A stretch of DNA of 64,000 nucleotides from Thioalkalivibrio nitratireducens DSM 14787 (lineage in GTDB: Bacteria > Pseudomonadota > Gammaproteobacteria > Ectothiorhodospirales > Ectothiorhodospiraceae), in the NCBI RefSeq assembly GCF_000321415.2, contig NC_019902.2:62001-126000 (forward strand), written 5' to 3'. The translations under genes were made by a program, and so were the position numbers. The notes under the pieces were generated by a model. It made no database searches. It saw nothing but the letters and a program-made list of their open reading frames with translations, and had not been told where the DNA came from. Positions 18,280 to 26,119 of the stretch are shown one piece after another (the stretch's first letter is position 1; every line of letters starts with the position of its first letter).

Positions 18280-19740
18280 TCAACCGCCTCCGAGCAGTGC
18301 GCCGGCCCGCAGCCAGTGCAGCGGGAGGTGTGCGGTCAGGCCGATCACGATCGCGCTGGCCGCCAGGATCATCGCGGCGACGTCCATCGTCAGCGGCGGC
18401 GGGACCGAGCGGTCGATCTGCGGGCCCTCACGGAACGACATGCGGAACACCTTGAAGATGTAGGCCGCGCTCAGCAGCCCCCCGAGGAACAGCACGATCA
18501 GCCACCACCACTGGCCGCTGAGGATCGCGCTGTGCAGCAGCAGCCACTTGCCGGTGAAGCCGCCGCTGGGTGGCAGGCCCATCAGGCTGACGCCGGCCAG
18601 CCCGAAACTGAACAGCGACAGCGGGCGGAAGCGGCTGATCCCGACCAGGTGACCGATCTGCGAACTACCCACCGCGAGAATCAGGTTGCCGGCGCTGAGG
18701 AACAGCGCGGCCTTGGCTAGCGCGTGTGCGACCAGCATCATCATCGTGCCGTCCCAGGCCAGCCGGGCCGCCTCGGCGCCGGTGCCGGTGACCAGCGGGA
18801 AGAACAGGAACAGATAGCCGATCTGGGCCACGGTGGAGTAGGCGACGAGTTGCTTGAGCAGGTGCTGGCGCCAGGCCATCCAGCCGCCGTAGAACACTGC
18901 GCCGGCGCCAAGCACCCCGAGGAGCTGGGCGGTGAACGCCGGCGTGACCTCCGGGCCGAGCACCAGCCACAGGCGCAGCAGGATGTAGAACGAGCCCTTG
19001 ACCACCAGCGCCGAGAGCAGCGCGCTGACCGGCGTGAGTGCGCCCCCGTGCGCGGGCGGCAGCCAGGCATGCAGCGGGAACAATGCGGTCTTCAGCAGCA
19101 GGCCGAGGATGATCAGCGCCAGCGCGACCTGGGTGGTGGGATTGTCGGCGGCCACGTGCTGCAACCCGGCCATCGACAGCGTGCCGTAGGCGCCGTAGAG
19201 CAGTGCGACGCCAAGCAGGTAGGCAAGCGAACCGAGCAGCGCGGCGAGCAGGTAGCGCATCGCGGCCGCCAGCGCCTGCGGGGTTGCGCGTAGCGCGACC
19301 ATCCCGACCGCGGCGAGCCCCATGACTTCCAGCCCGACGTAGAGGTTGAAGATGTCCTCGGCCAGCCAGATGCCGTTCATCCCGGCCCAGAGGAACCAGA
19401 ACAGCGGCCAGAAGAAGCTTGCGGAGGCCGGATAGTCGCGCAGGTAGGATCGTGCATAAGCCGCGCAGAGGGCGGCGACCACCGCGGTCATCACGACCAT
19501 GCCGGCGGACAGGCCGTCGACGTTCAGGTTGATCCCGAGTGGCGCCGGCCAGTCGCCGAGCCGGTAGATTCCCGGGCCCGACAGCGCCAGATCCAGGAAC
19601 GCCGCGGCGCTCGCGGCCAGCAGCAGCGGCAGTCCGGCCAGCGATAGCCGCGGGCGCCATGCCGGTGTCGCCAGCAAAGTCAGTATGCCGAGCGCCAGCG
19701 GCAACGCGAACAGCAGCGGCACCGACCACAGGCCGATCAC
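18280..19740 (-). CDS. mrpD: MrpD-type antiporter subunit (first copy)
   Basis: A 486-residue MrpD homologue. Conserved features include NLYVGLEVMGLAAVGMVALR, the LLLKTALFPLHAWLPPAHGGALTPVSALLSALVVKGSFYILLRL segment and LLKQLVAYSTVAQIGYLFL, all characteristic of the proton-conducting antiporter core. The GTG at 19740 overlaps the mrpC stop (GTGA), which strongly supports that start and operon membership. It follows E-F-G-DUF4040-B-C exactly as MrpD/MbhH would, so this copy is the most likely orthologue among the three. Confidence 0.92.
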   Translation of the reverse strand: MIGLWSVPLLFALPLALGILTLLATPAWRPRLSLAGLPLLLAASAAAFLDLALSGPGIYRLGDWPAPLGINLNVDGLSAGMVVMTAVVAALCAAYARSYLRDYPASASFFWPLFWFLWAGMNGIWLAEDIFNLYVGLEVMGLAAVGMVALRATPQALAAAMRYLLAALLGSLAYLLGVALLYGAYGTLSMAGLQHVAADNPTTQVALALIILGLLLKTALFPLHAWLPPAHGGALTPVSALLSALVVKGSFYILLRLWLVLGPEVTPAFTAQLLGVLGAGAVFYGGWMAWRQHLLKQLVAYSTVAQIGYLFLFFPLVTGTGAEAARLAWDGTMMMLVAHALAKAALFLSAGNLILAVGSSQIGHLVGISRFRPLSLFSFGLAGVSLMGLPPSGGFTGKWLLLHSAILSGQWWWLIVLFLGGLLSAAYIFKVFRMSFREGPQIDRSVPPPLTMDVAAMILAASAIVIGLTAHLPLHWLRAGALLGGG

Positions 19741-20033
19741 GTGTCCTCCGGCAGGTCGGTGCGCCCGCTGGCCCGGTACCAGCGCCGGAACACGACCAGC
19801 GCCAGCGCGGTCGACGCGACCGCAACCACGATGCCGGTGATCACCATCGCGTGCGGTACCGGGTCGACGCCACGACCGTCCTGGGCCAGGCCCACCAGCA
19901 CCAGGAAGCTGCCGCTGCCCATGATGTTGAACGCCAGCAGCCGCCGCAGCAGATGCCGGTGCATGATGAAGCCGAACAGCCCGAGACCGAACAGCAACAC
20001 GCCGGACCAGGCAAAGGCCAGTGCGCCGCTCAC
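19737..20033 (-). CDS. mrpC: Antiporter subunit MrpC (NuoK-like)
   Basis: A 98-residue, three-helix NuoK/MrpC homologue. It has the family sequence GLGLFGFIMHRHLLRRLLAFNIMGSGSFLVLVGL followed by a DPVPHAMVITGIVVAVASTALALVVFRR helix containing the PHAMVITGIVV signature. The start is GTG at 20033, overlapping the stop of the upstream gene by GTGA. MrpC/NuoK packs against MrpA/D-type subunits in the antiporter membrane arm. Confidence 0.92.
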   Translation of the reverse strand: MSGALAFAWSGVLLFGLGLFGFIMHRHLLRRLLAFNIMGSGSFLVLVGLAQDGRGVDPVPHAMVITGIVVAVASTALALVVFRRWYRASGRTDLPEDT

Positions 20034-20731
20034 GGTCGCGCCTCGCGGTCGCTGCGCGCGTCGTCGGGATCGTCGGCGTACGGTGGGGTCAGCCGGAACA
20101 GGCTGATCAGGGTCAGGCCGATCGAGAGCGTCAGCGTGAGTTCGATCACCAGGATCAGCGTGCCCGCATATTCGGGCGGGTACGCAAGGAACGGCACGCC
20201 CGGGGCCATCACCACCACGCCGATGCCCAGGAAAGTGAGCAGGCCCAACGCCAGCCCGGTGCGCATCAGCGCGGCGTTGTCTAGCCAGGCGGTGGTCACG
20301 CCCGCAAGACGCAGCAGCACTCCGGCCGCGGCGAGCACCGAGCCGGCCTGGAACGCACCTCCCGGCTGGTAGGATCCGGCCCAGAGCAGGAAGCCGGCGA
20401 CGACAAGGATCAGCGGCAGCAGCCAGGCCATCACCGCGCGCAGCAGCGGGTTCTCCAGCCCCATCGGCTCCGGCCGGTCCGGCTGCGCTTCGCGCAGCGC
20501 CAGGGCGACGACCACCGCCAGCAGCAGCACCGCGATCTCGAGCAGCGTGTCGTAGCTGCGGAAGTTCAGCAGCACCGCAGTGACGGCATGTTCGACCCCG
20601 CTGTCGGGCATGGCCCCGGCGACGCGTTCGGGGAGATTCTCGGCCGGCTGCGGGCGCTCGAGCACTGCCCAGCCCAGGGCCAGCGTGACCCCGAGGCACA
20701 GCAGCCCCGCCAGCCCCGCGCGCAGGCTCAC
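20030..20731 (-). CDS. mrpB: MbhE-MrpB fusion antiporter subunit
   Basis: A 233-residue membrane protein in two parts. Residues about 1-85 resemble MbhE, the C-terminal MrpA segment, including VTAVLLNFRSYDTLLEIAVLLLAVVVALAL. The remainder is a MnhB/MrpB domain with WLLPLILVVAGFLLWAGSYQPGGAFQAGSVLAAA and the GVPFLAYPPEY segment. In archaeal Mbh these are two proteins (MbhE and MbhF), and in group 1 Mrp the first part is the end of MrpA. The GTG at 20731 overlaps the preceding stop. Assignment of the N-terminal part comes from motif similarity and gene order. Confidence 0.85.
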   Translation of the reverse strand: MSLRAGLAGLLCLGVTLALGWAVLERPQPAENLPERVAGAMPDSGVEHAVTAVLLNFRSYDTLLEIAVLLLAVVVALALREAQPDRPEPMGLENPLLRAVMAWLLPLILVVAGFLLWAGSYQPGGAFQAGSVLAAAGVLLRLAGVTTAWLDNAALMRTGLALGLLTFLGIGVVVMAPGVPFLAYPPEYAGTLILVIELTLTLSIGLTLISLFRLTPPYADDPDDARSDREARP

Positions 20732-20997
20732 GACCGTTCGTCCGTCGGGTCGGCGCGGCTGCCGAACGGTCGGCGCAGATAGCCCAGCGTATCGAGCAGC
20801 AGCACTCCGGTCAGGCCGGCGCCGATCGCGGCCTCGGCCAGCGCGATGTCGGGCGCCTGCAGGCGCACCCAGGCCAGTGCCATCAGCAGCCCGAACACGA
20901 TGAACATGATCACGCCGCGGAACAGGTCGCGCGCGGTCAGCGATAGTGCGGCGGTGGCGACCAGCGTGATTCCGAGCAACAGATCAAGCCAGGGCAT
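20728..20997 (-). CDS. DUF4040 antiporter subunit (MbhD-like, MrpA segment)
   Basis: An 89-residue membrane protein of the DUF4040/MbhD type, homologous to part of the C-terminal region of MrpA. The recognisable segment is DLFRGVIMFIVFGLLMALAWVRLQAPDIALAEAAIGAGLTG, with the APDIALAEAAIGAG signature. The ATG at 20997 overlaps the mrpG stop; an upstream in-frame start would add ten residues without support. It is a stand-alone gene here, whereas in group 1 Mrp it is fused within MrpA. Confidence 0.9.
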   Translation of the reverse strand: MPWLDLLLGITLVATAALSLTARDLFRGVIMFIVFGLLMALAWVRLQAPDIALAEAAIGAGLTGVLLLDTLGYLRRPFGSRADPTDERS

Positions 20998-21314
20998 CAG
21001 GCGTCCTCCCGGTGTTGTGCCTTCCACGGCCGAACGCCGCGCCGGCGTGCCGCGCGCGCCACGAGGTAGCCGGCGGTGGCGCTGGCGACCAGCGCCAGGC
21101 CCCAGATCAGCAGCAGCTTGAGTGCCACCGGGAGCGAGTCCGCGCCCAGCAGCAGCCCGAACACGATCAGGCCGAGGCCGAGGTTGTCGGCCTTCGTGAG
21201 CGCGTGCACACGCGTGTACACGTCGGGAAAGCGCAGGATGCCCACGGTGCCGACCAGGAAGAAACCCACGCCCGCGATCAGCAGGATCGCCTGCAGCAGT
21301 TCGACCAGGATCAT
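20997..21314 (-). CDS. mrpG: Antiporter subunit MrpG
   Basis: A 105-residue MnhG/MrpG protein with three predicted helices. The family signature GTVGILRFPDVYTRVHALTKADNLGLGLIVFG is fully present. The ATG at 21314 overlaps the mrpF stop (ATGA). The C-terminal tail is basic (ARAARRRGVRPWKAQHRE) and presumably cytoplasmic. MrpG is required for assembly and activity of Mrp antiporters. Confidence 0.94.
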   Translation of the reverse strand: MILVELLQAILLIAGVGFFLVGTVGILRFPDVYTRVHALTKADNLGLGLIVFGLLLGADSLPVALKLLLIWGLALVASATAGYLVARAARRRGVRPWKAQHREDA

Positions 21315-21601
21315 CGCGGGTCCTCCGGATCCTGGTCGTGTTCCGAGTCTCTGCGCCAGACGCGGGCCACGAAGGCCAGCACGGCCATCACGGCCAGCAG
21401 CGCGAGGACCAGCGCGACGTCGCGCAGAGCCGGATCGTCCTGCAGTTCGGCGAGCACCAGCAACAGCCCGACGCCGGTGGTGCCGAACAGCTGGGCGGCG
21501 AGCATGCGGTCGGCAATCGTCGGGCCGCGCCAGATGCGCACCAGTCCCAGCACCAGCGTCAGCAGCAGCAGGATCGCGACCGTTTCCAGCATCCAGGTCA
21601 T
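21311..21601 (-). CDS. mrpF: Antiporter subunit MrpF
   Basis: A 96-residue three-helix MrpF/MnhF protein. The motif GLVRIWRGPTIADRMLAAQLFGTTGVGLLLVLA is characteristic, with the conserved GPT-DR-A pattern. The ATG at 21601 overlaps the mrpE stop. The tail is charged (RRDSEHDQDPEDPR) and probably cytoplasmic. Confidence 0.93.
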   Translation of the reverse strand: MTWMLETVAILLLLTLVLGLVRIWRGPTIADRMLAAQLFGTTGVGLLLVLAELQDDPALRDVALVLALLAVMAVLAFVARVWRRDSEHDQDPEDPR

Positions 21602-22131
21602 CGCGGATCCAGGCGTTCCAGTGTGTCCGGGCCGAGACCGTACAGGCGCGCGATCTGGCATTCCGTGTCGCGCACGCTGCCCGCCACATCGAGACGTGCA
21701 TCGAGACAGTGGACCTCCAGCACGCGCTGCTGGTGCAGGCGCACGCTGAGCGTCCCGGGCAGCAGGCTGATCGTGAGCATCAGCCACCACGTCGGTGCGC
21801 CTGCGGGAAGCCCCAGCGGAAGCTGGAGAACGTCAGGCTGCAGCGGAAGCTTCGGGTCCAGCGTCCGGCGGGCGACATCCCAGCCGGCGAGCAGCGACTG
21901 CCACAGGAAGAATACCGCGAAACCCGGGAAGCGCAGGGGCCGCAGGCGGTACGTGGCCGGCGGCGTGAGCCAGAGACTCAGTGCGGCGGCGGCGAGCGCC
22001 AGCGGGAAGCCGAACCACCAGTCGCTGCCGCTGCCCGTCAGGATCCACCAGATCACCAGCAGGAAGCCAACGCGCAACAGGAAGGCGCTGACCCGCCTGA
22101 TACGGCCCACCCGTTGGCTGTGCTCGGCCAT
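21598..22131 (-). CDS. mrpE: Antiporter subunit MrpE
   Basis: A 177-residue MrpE/MnhE protein and the first gene of the antiporter cluster. Two or three N-terminal helices are followed by a soluble domain with LPLGLPAGAPTWWLMLTISLLPGTLSVRLHQQRVLEVHCLD, which carries the TLSV-LHxL-HxLD family signature. The ATG at 22131 (MAEHSQ) is preferred over one 14 codons upstream because of a GATGGAG site and a better N-terminus. The order E-F-G-DUF4040-B-C-D matches the Mrp module of archaeal Mbh/Mbx rather than the A-to-G order of Bacillus Mrp. Confidence 0.9.
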   Translation of the reverse strand: MAEHSQRVGRIRRVSAFLLRVGFLLVIWWILTGSGSDWWFGFPLALAAAALSLWLTPPATYRLRPLRFPGFAVFFLWQSLLAGWDVARRTLDPKLPLQPDVLQLPLGLPAGAPTWWLMLTISLLPGTLSVRLHQQRVLEVHCLDARLDVAGSVRDTECQIARLYGLGPDTLERLDPR

Positions 22132-22159
22132 TGCGCTCCATCGTCCCTTGGGTACGCGC

Positions 22160-22395
22160 GCATTATCCACCAACAGCGAACCCTGCGCAGCCCGGCCCGG
22201 GGACTCCCGAATGCCGGGTGTTGTGCCTCCTGTGTCGGCACAACCTACGGGCTTGGTCGTGAGGTGCGTGATCCGCCAGGCTAGTGGCCTGCCCGGTAGG
22301 TTGTGCCGTCAGGCACAACAGGCGATGCCCGGTGGGGGTCCCGAACGGCGGGTGCTGTGCCTCCTGCGCGAGGTGGTGCCGCTGGTGGATAATGC
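22160..22395. repeat. Inverted-repeat-bounded repeat block upstream of hemY
   Basis: The block is bounded by GCATTATCCACC near 22160 and its reverse complement GGTGGATAATGC near 22382-22393. Inside are two GTTGTGCC/GGCACAAC palindromes (22220-22244 and 22300-22319). There are also two similar segments that each run from TCCCGAA to TGCCTCCTG. It fills the gap between divergent mrpE and hemY and must overlap their promoter region. Confidence 0.6.
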
Positions 22396-22454
22396 ATCCG
22401 GGCACCGATCCTATCGGTCGCCTGTCGTGTTCCCCATCCCTCCAGGAGTGCATC

Positions 22455-23789
22455 ATGCGTACTGCCATCATCGGCGCCGGCATCAGCGGCTTGACCACGG
22501 CCTTCTACCTCCTCCGTGAACGGCCGGACCGGGAGGTCCACGTCTTCGATGCGGCCGCGATCCCGGGCGGGACGATGCGCACGGTCACGCAGGACGGATT
22601 TCACTTCGAGGCCGGGGGCAACGGCTTTCTGACCAACAAGCCCGACAGCATGCAACTGGCCAAGGATGCCGGGGCGCAGGATCTGCTGATGCCGAGTTCC
22701 GACCAGGCCCGCAAGCGCTACATTTTCACCGACCGGCTGCACCGGCTGCCGGAATCCCCGGGGCTGTTCCTGCGCTCGAAACTGATCGGGTTCGGCGACA
22801 AGCTGCGCGTGGCCGGCGAGGTTTTCGTGTCGCCCCGGCGCCGCGGCGGCGGCGAGGAGACTCTGCAGGAGTTTGGCTATCGGCGCGTGGGCAAGGGCTT
22901 CACCGACGTGTTCCTGGACGCGATGACCGCCGGCATCTATGCGACCACCCCGGATCGCGTCTCGGTGAACGCGGCTTTTCCGCTAGTCGTGCGCCTCGAG
23001 CAGGAACACGGCGGACTGTTCCGCGGCATGCTGGCACGGCGCAAGAAGCAGGCCGGCCCCGGGGGGATCCTGATGAGCTTCAAGAGCGGGGTGGGCACGT
23101 TCATCGGGCATCTGCGCGCGCAGACCCCGGCGCAGTGGCACCTGGGCGAGCCGGTGACCGAGGTCGTGCGCGCCACTTCCGGCTACCGGGTGCGTGCCGG
23201 TGATTTCGAAGAAGGCTTCGACCAGGTCGTGGTGAGCACCCCGTCGCACGCGGCTTCCGCGATGCTGCGGCGGCTGGATCCCGATCTCTCCGCCGGACTC
23301 GCCGCGATCGAGTACTCGCCGGTGGCGGTGGTCGGGCTCGGCTGGAAGGAACTCGACCACCCGCTGGACGGGTTTGGTCTGCTGACCACCACCAGCGCGG
23401 GATTGCCGGTGCTTGGAGTGCTCTGGGACAGCAGCATCTTCCCGGACCGTGCCCCTGACGGGGCCAAGAGCGTGCGCGTGATGATCGGCGGCCAGCGCAA
23501 CCCCGAACTGGTCGACCAGGACGAGGCAGGGCTGATCGCGACCGCGCGCGAGGGGCTGCGCCTGACGATGGGCGTCGAGCGCGAGCCGGACGTGAGCTTC
23601 GTGCAGCGCTGGGACCGCGGCATCCCGTCCTATCGGGTCGGCCACATTGCGGCGGTGGATGCGCTGTTCAAGCAACTCGACCGCTACCCCGGGCTGTATC
23701 TGGGCGGCAACGCCTATCGCGGGATCGCGATGAACGACTGCGTACGCAACGGCCGCGAACTCGCCGAGCGTCTCGCTGCCGCCGAATAG
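22455..23789 (+). CDS. hemY: Protoporphyrinogen oxidase, HemY type
   Basis: A 444-residue FAD protein related to oxygen-dependent protoporphyrinogen/coproporphyrinogen oxidases. The N-terminal dinucleotide-binding motif is AIIGAGISGLTTAFYL, then the FDAAAIPGGTMRT box and FEAGGNGFLTNKP. The C-terminal FAD-contact motif is LYLGGNAYRGIAMNDCVRNG. The AGGAG 5-9 bases before the ATG at 22455 supports the start. It would oxidise protoporphyrinogen IX in haem biosynthesis, in keeping with the cytochromes later in the window. Other amine-oxidase-like FAD enzymes share the fold, but the GGNAYRGIAMNDCV ending is typical of HemY. Confidence 0.9.
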   Translation: MRTAIIGAGISGLTTAFYLLRERPDREVHVFDAAAIPGGTMRTVTQDGFHFEAGGNGFLTNKPDSMQLAKDAGAQDLLMPSSDQARKRYIFTDRLHRLPESPGLFLRSKLIGFGDKLRVAGEVFVSPRRRGGGEETLQEFGYRRVGKGFTDVFLDAMTAGIYATTPDRVSVNAAFPLVVRLEQEHGGLFRGMLARRKKQAGPGGILMSFKSGVGTFIGHLRAQTPAQWHLGEPVTEVVRATSGYRVRAGDFEEGFDQVVVSTPSHAASAMLRRLDPDLSAGLAAIEYSPVAVVGLGWKELDHPLDGFGLLTTTSAGLPVLGVLWDSSIFPDRAPDGAKSVRVMIGGQRNPELVDQDEAGLIATAREGLRLTMGVEREPDVSFVQRWDRGIPSYRVGHIAAVDALFKQLDRYPGLYLGGNAYRGIAMNDCVRNGRELAERLAAAE

Positions 23790-23810
23790 GCGGCCAACGA
23801 GCGCGCCTTC

Positions 23811-23838
23811 GCCCCTGTCCCGCTTGGGGGACAGGGGC
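23811..23838. terminator. Bidirectional hairpin between hemY and mutM
   Basis: The arms GCCCCTGTCCC and GGGACAGGGGC form an 11-bp GC-rich stem between two convergent genes. No long T run follows, so its action as an intrinsic terminator is likely but not certain. Confidence 0.6.
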
Positions 23839-23864
23839 GTGCGGGTGATGCAGATCGCGCCGAG

Positions 23865-24680
23865 TCAGCGCTGGCAGGCGGGGCAGTAGCTGCTGGCGCG
23901 GTTGCCGATGCGGCGGGTGCGGATCGGGGTCGCGCAGGAAACGCAGGGCTGGCCCTCGCGGCCGTATACGCGCAGGCGCTGGCGGAAATAGCCGTGGGTG
24001 CCGTCCTCGCGTACGAAGTCCCGCAGCGTGGTGCCCCCCTCGGCGATCGCCCGGGCGAGGACGCTGCGAACGCTGGTGGCGAGCGCGCGATATTCGGCTC
24101 GGGATACCCGGCCGGCGGCCCGTCCGGGACGGATGGCGGCGAGAAACAGCGCCTCGCTGGCGTAGATGTTGCCCACGCCGACGACCACCTGCTGGTCCAT
24201 GATGAAGGCTTTCACCGGCGCGCGGCGCCCGCGGCTTAAGTAGTGGAGGTAGTCGCCATCGAACGCATCGCCGAGCGGTTCCGGGCCCAGCGTCGACAGC
24301 AGCGGGTGGAGCCGCGGCGGGTCCGGTAGCGGCAGGCAGCAGCCGAAGCGGCGCGGGTCGTGCAGCCGGATCTCGAAGCCGTCGTCGAGCCGGAAGCTCA
24401 GGTGGTCGTGCGGGCGCAGCGGGGCGTCCGGCAAGCACCGGCGCAGGCTTCCCGACATCCCGAGGTGCAGCAGCACGCCGGGGCCGTCGGTTCCCAGCAG
24501 CAGGTATTTCGCGCGCCGGTCGAGCCTTCGCACCTGCCGCCCCGAGAGCATCGCCGGGAGTTCCGGTGGCACCGGCCAGCGCAGCCGCGGTTCACGCACG
24601 ACCAGTTCCCGGATCCGGCGTCCCTGCAGGTGGGGTTCGAGGCCGCTACGGGTCGTCTCGACCTCAGGGAGTTCGGGCAT
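23865..24680 (-). CDS. mutM: Formamidopyrimidine-DNA glycosylase
   Basis: MutM/Fpg (271 aa) removes 8-oxoguanine and formamidopyrimidines and nicks the DNA by beta,delta-elimination. The N-terminal MPELPEVETTRSGLEPHL carries the catalytic Pro2 and Glu3. Further features are LLLGTDGPGVLLHLGMSGSLR, the helix-two-turn-helix MDQQVVVGVGNIYASEALF, and a C-terminal CxxC...CxxC zinc finger (CVSCATP ... YCPACQR). The ATG at 24680 fixes Pro2, and the start overlaps the end of the upstream chorismatase gene by 17 bp. Confidence 0.97.
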   Translation of the reverse strand: MPELPEVETTRSGLEPHLQGRRIRELVVREPRLRWPVPPELPAMLSGRQVRRLDRRAKYLLLGTDGPGVLLHLGMSGSLRRCLPDAPLRPHDHLSFRLDDGFEIRLHDPRRFGCCLPLPDPPRLHPLLSTLGPEPLGDAFDGDYLHYLSRGRRAPVKAFIMDQQVVVGVGNIYASEALFLAAIRPGRAAGRVSRAEYRALATSVRSVLARAIAEGGTTLRDFVREDGTHGYFRQRLRVYGREGQPCVSCATPIRTRRIGNRASSYCPACQR

Positions 24681-25626
24681 AGACGCCTTCGATCTCGACC
24701 AGCAGCTCGCGGCGGCAAACGTCGCCCTGCACCCACTGCAGCGGCGGGAGCCTTGGGTAGTGTTCGGCCAGCACGCTGGCCACGTCGGGCCGGTCCTCCG
24801 GACGCCGCAGGTAGACGCGCAGCCAGGCCGGGGGCGGGATGTCGGCTCCGGCAGCGGCGTGCAGCGCGTCCAGGTTCGCAAGAATCTCCCGGGCCTGGGC
24901 TGGGCAGTCGCCGGCATGGCGGCTTTCGTGGCCGGTAATGCTCGCGGTGCCGGACAGCAATAGCTGCGGACCGTCGGCAGTTTCGATCCGGGTCGCCCGG
25001 GCAAACGCCGGGCTCTCCGGGCTGTATTGCTCGGGGTAGTGGTAGGCGCTGACCTGGCGAGGGTTCTCGACGGCCGCGCCGGGTTCGCGCGCAGCGATCA
25101 GGTACACGAACAGGCCCGGTGCGCCGGTGCCAATCGCGGTCGCGGCGGGCATGCGATCTTCCGCGACGCCGAGTTCCTCGAGCGCCCGGGCGCGGCCGAT
25201 GCAGAACGACTGGTAGCGTTCCAGTCCGCATTCCTCGGCGTGGATCCGGCTGAAATAGTTCCAGATGCGGATCGGGTAGGTGAAGCCGCGCGCCTGGATG
25301 GCAAGGAAAAGATCCCGGTAGGCGTCGCGGGTGTTGGCCTCGAGCGCGTCGTCGGGTCGGTGCCAGGCGGCGAACAGCGCGTCCTCGTGCTCCAGCAGGT
25401 ACACCGTGCCGGCACGTGCGGCCCGGCCCGTGCCCGGCAGACTCCAGATCTCGATCAGTGGATCCCGGGACAGCGAACGCAGACCGGGCGCGATACTCAG
25501 GCAATTGGGTGCGAGCTGGATACCCGGCGGATGGTCGGCATGGACATGCAGGCAGGCATCCGTCGCCGCCTCGGCGGCAACGGCGACGTCCGTGTCCAGC
25601 AAGCGGCTCCTCAACGGTAGGTTCAT
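24664..25626 (-). CDS. Chorismatase, FkbO/Hyg5/XanB2 family
   Basis: A 320-residue chorismatase-like protein. Features include RDAYRDLFLAIQARGFTYPIRIWNYF, ERYQSFCIGRARAL, a PGLFVYLIAAREPGAAVENPRQVSAYHYPEQYSPESPAFARAT stretch and GTASITGHESRHAGD. In Xanthomonas the homologue XanB2 splits chorismate to 3- and 4-hydroxybenzoate, the latter being the ubiquinone ring precursor. That role fits the ubiE/J/B genes at 9-12 kb. Older annotations call the family pteridine-dependent deoxygenase. The ATG at 25626 is the best start for the family length. Which hydroxybenzoate isomer is made cannot be told by eye. Confidence 0.82.
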   Translation of the reverse strand: MNLPLRSRLLDTDVAVAAEAATDACLHVHADHPPGIQLAPNCLSIAPGLRSLSRDPLIEIWSLPGTGRAARAGTVYLLEHEDALFAAWHRPDDALEANTRDAYRDLFLAIQARGFTYPIRIWNYFSRIHAEECGLERYQSFCIGRARALEELGVAEDRMPAATAIGTGAPGLFVYLIAAREPGAAVENPRQVSAYHYPEQYSPESPAFARATRIETADGPQLLLSGTASITGHESRHAGDCPAQAREILANLDALHAAAGADIPPPAWLRVYLRRPEDRPDVASVLAEHYPRLPPLQWVQGDVCRRELLVEIEGVYARTP

Positions 25627-25958
25627 GGTTGAGTCCCGGAGGTCAGGGCCGGTGCGGGAAAGCCGGGGGGGCGTTTCACCCCTGTCCAGGCAAGCCTGTC
25701 GTTCATGTCGTTGCGCCAGATTGGTTAACGCCGGCCAGCGGGCTTGCGGTGGGGCGAAGCCCCAATGCAGGTTTTCCCGCACGGCCTGGGTGTGTATCCG
25801 GTCAGCCTTGCGGCTGTCGGTAAAGACCGCAATTATCACCCCGATCCATGCTGTAGCCCAGAGTTGCAGCCTACAGCGTCCGCGATGGCGGTAACCCGGT
25901 TCATGCAACGCTGGGGTTGACTGTCAGCGCAGGCGGCCCCCCGCGATGATGAAAGAGG

Positions 25959-26071
25959 CGTAGGGCGGAAACGGCCGAAGGCCGTCATCCGCCATCCGGC
26001 GCCCGGGGTGCCGCGGGCGCCTGGGCACTGCGAACGCGGTGTGGCGGATGACGCTGCTCTCTTCCGCTACG
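25959..26071. repeat. Twin REP element (REPIN), family A, second copy
   Basis: Inverted units CGTAGGGCGGAAACGGCC ... GTCATCCGCCAT (25959-25997) and GTGGCGGATGACG ... CTTCCGCTACG (26041-26071). It is the same architecture as at 16093-16209. Downstream similarity continues through CCGTGACTTTCACGCTAACTGTCAT, so the mobile unit may be larger than the twin REP alone. Confidence 0.8.
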
Positions 26072-26101
26072 TGTCGCCAGGGACACGAGACAGGCCGTGA
26101 C

Positions 26102-26119
26102 TTTCACGCTAACTGTCAT
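26102..26119 (+). repeat. TTTCACGCTAACTGTCAT motif, copy 2
   Basis: Identical to the motifs at 16235 and 27701. This copy lies left of the IS110 transposase and follows a twin REP. Downstream a TGAAAG (in GATGATGAAAG) could pair with CTTTCA, giving a loose hairpin of about 50 bp. Confidence 0.55.

Noticed and set aside
18074-18283. A small gene between the first and second MrpD-type genes
   Set aside because: The 69-residue frame is Arg/Ser-rich without a membrane helix, unlike any Mrp subunit.
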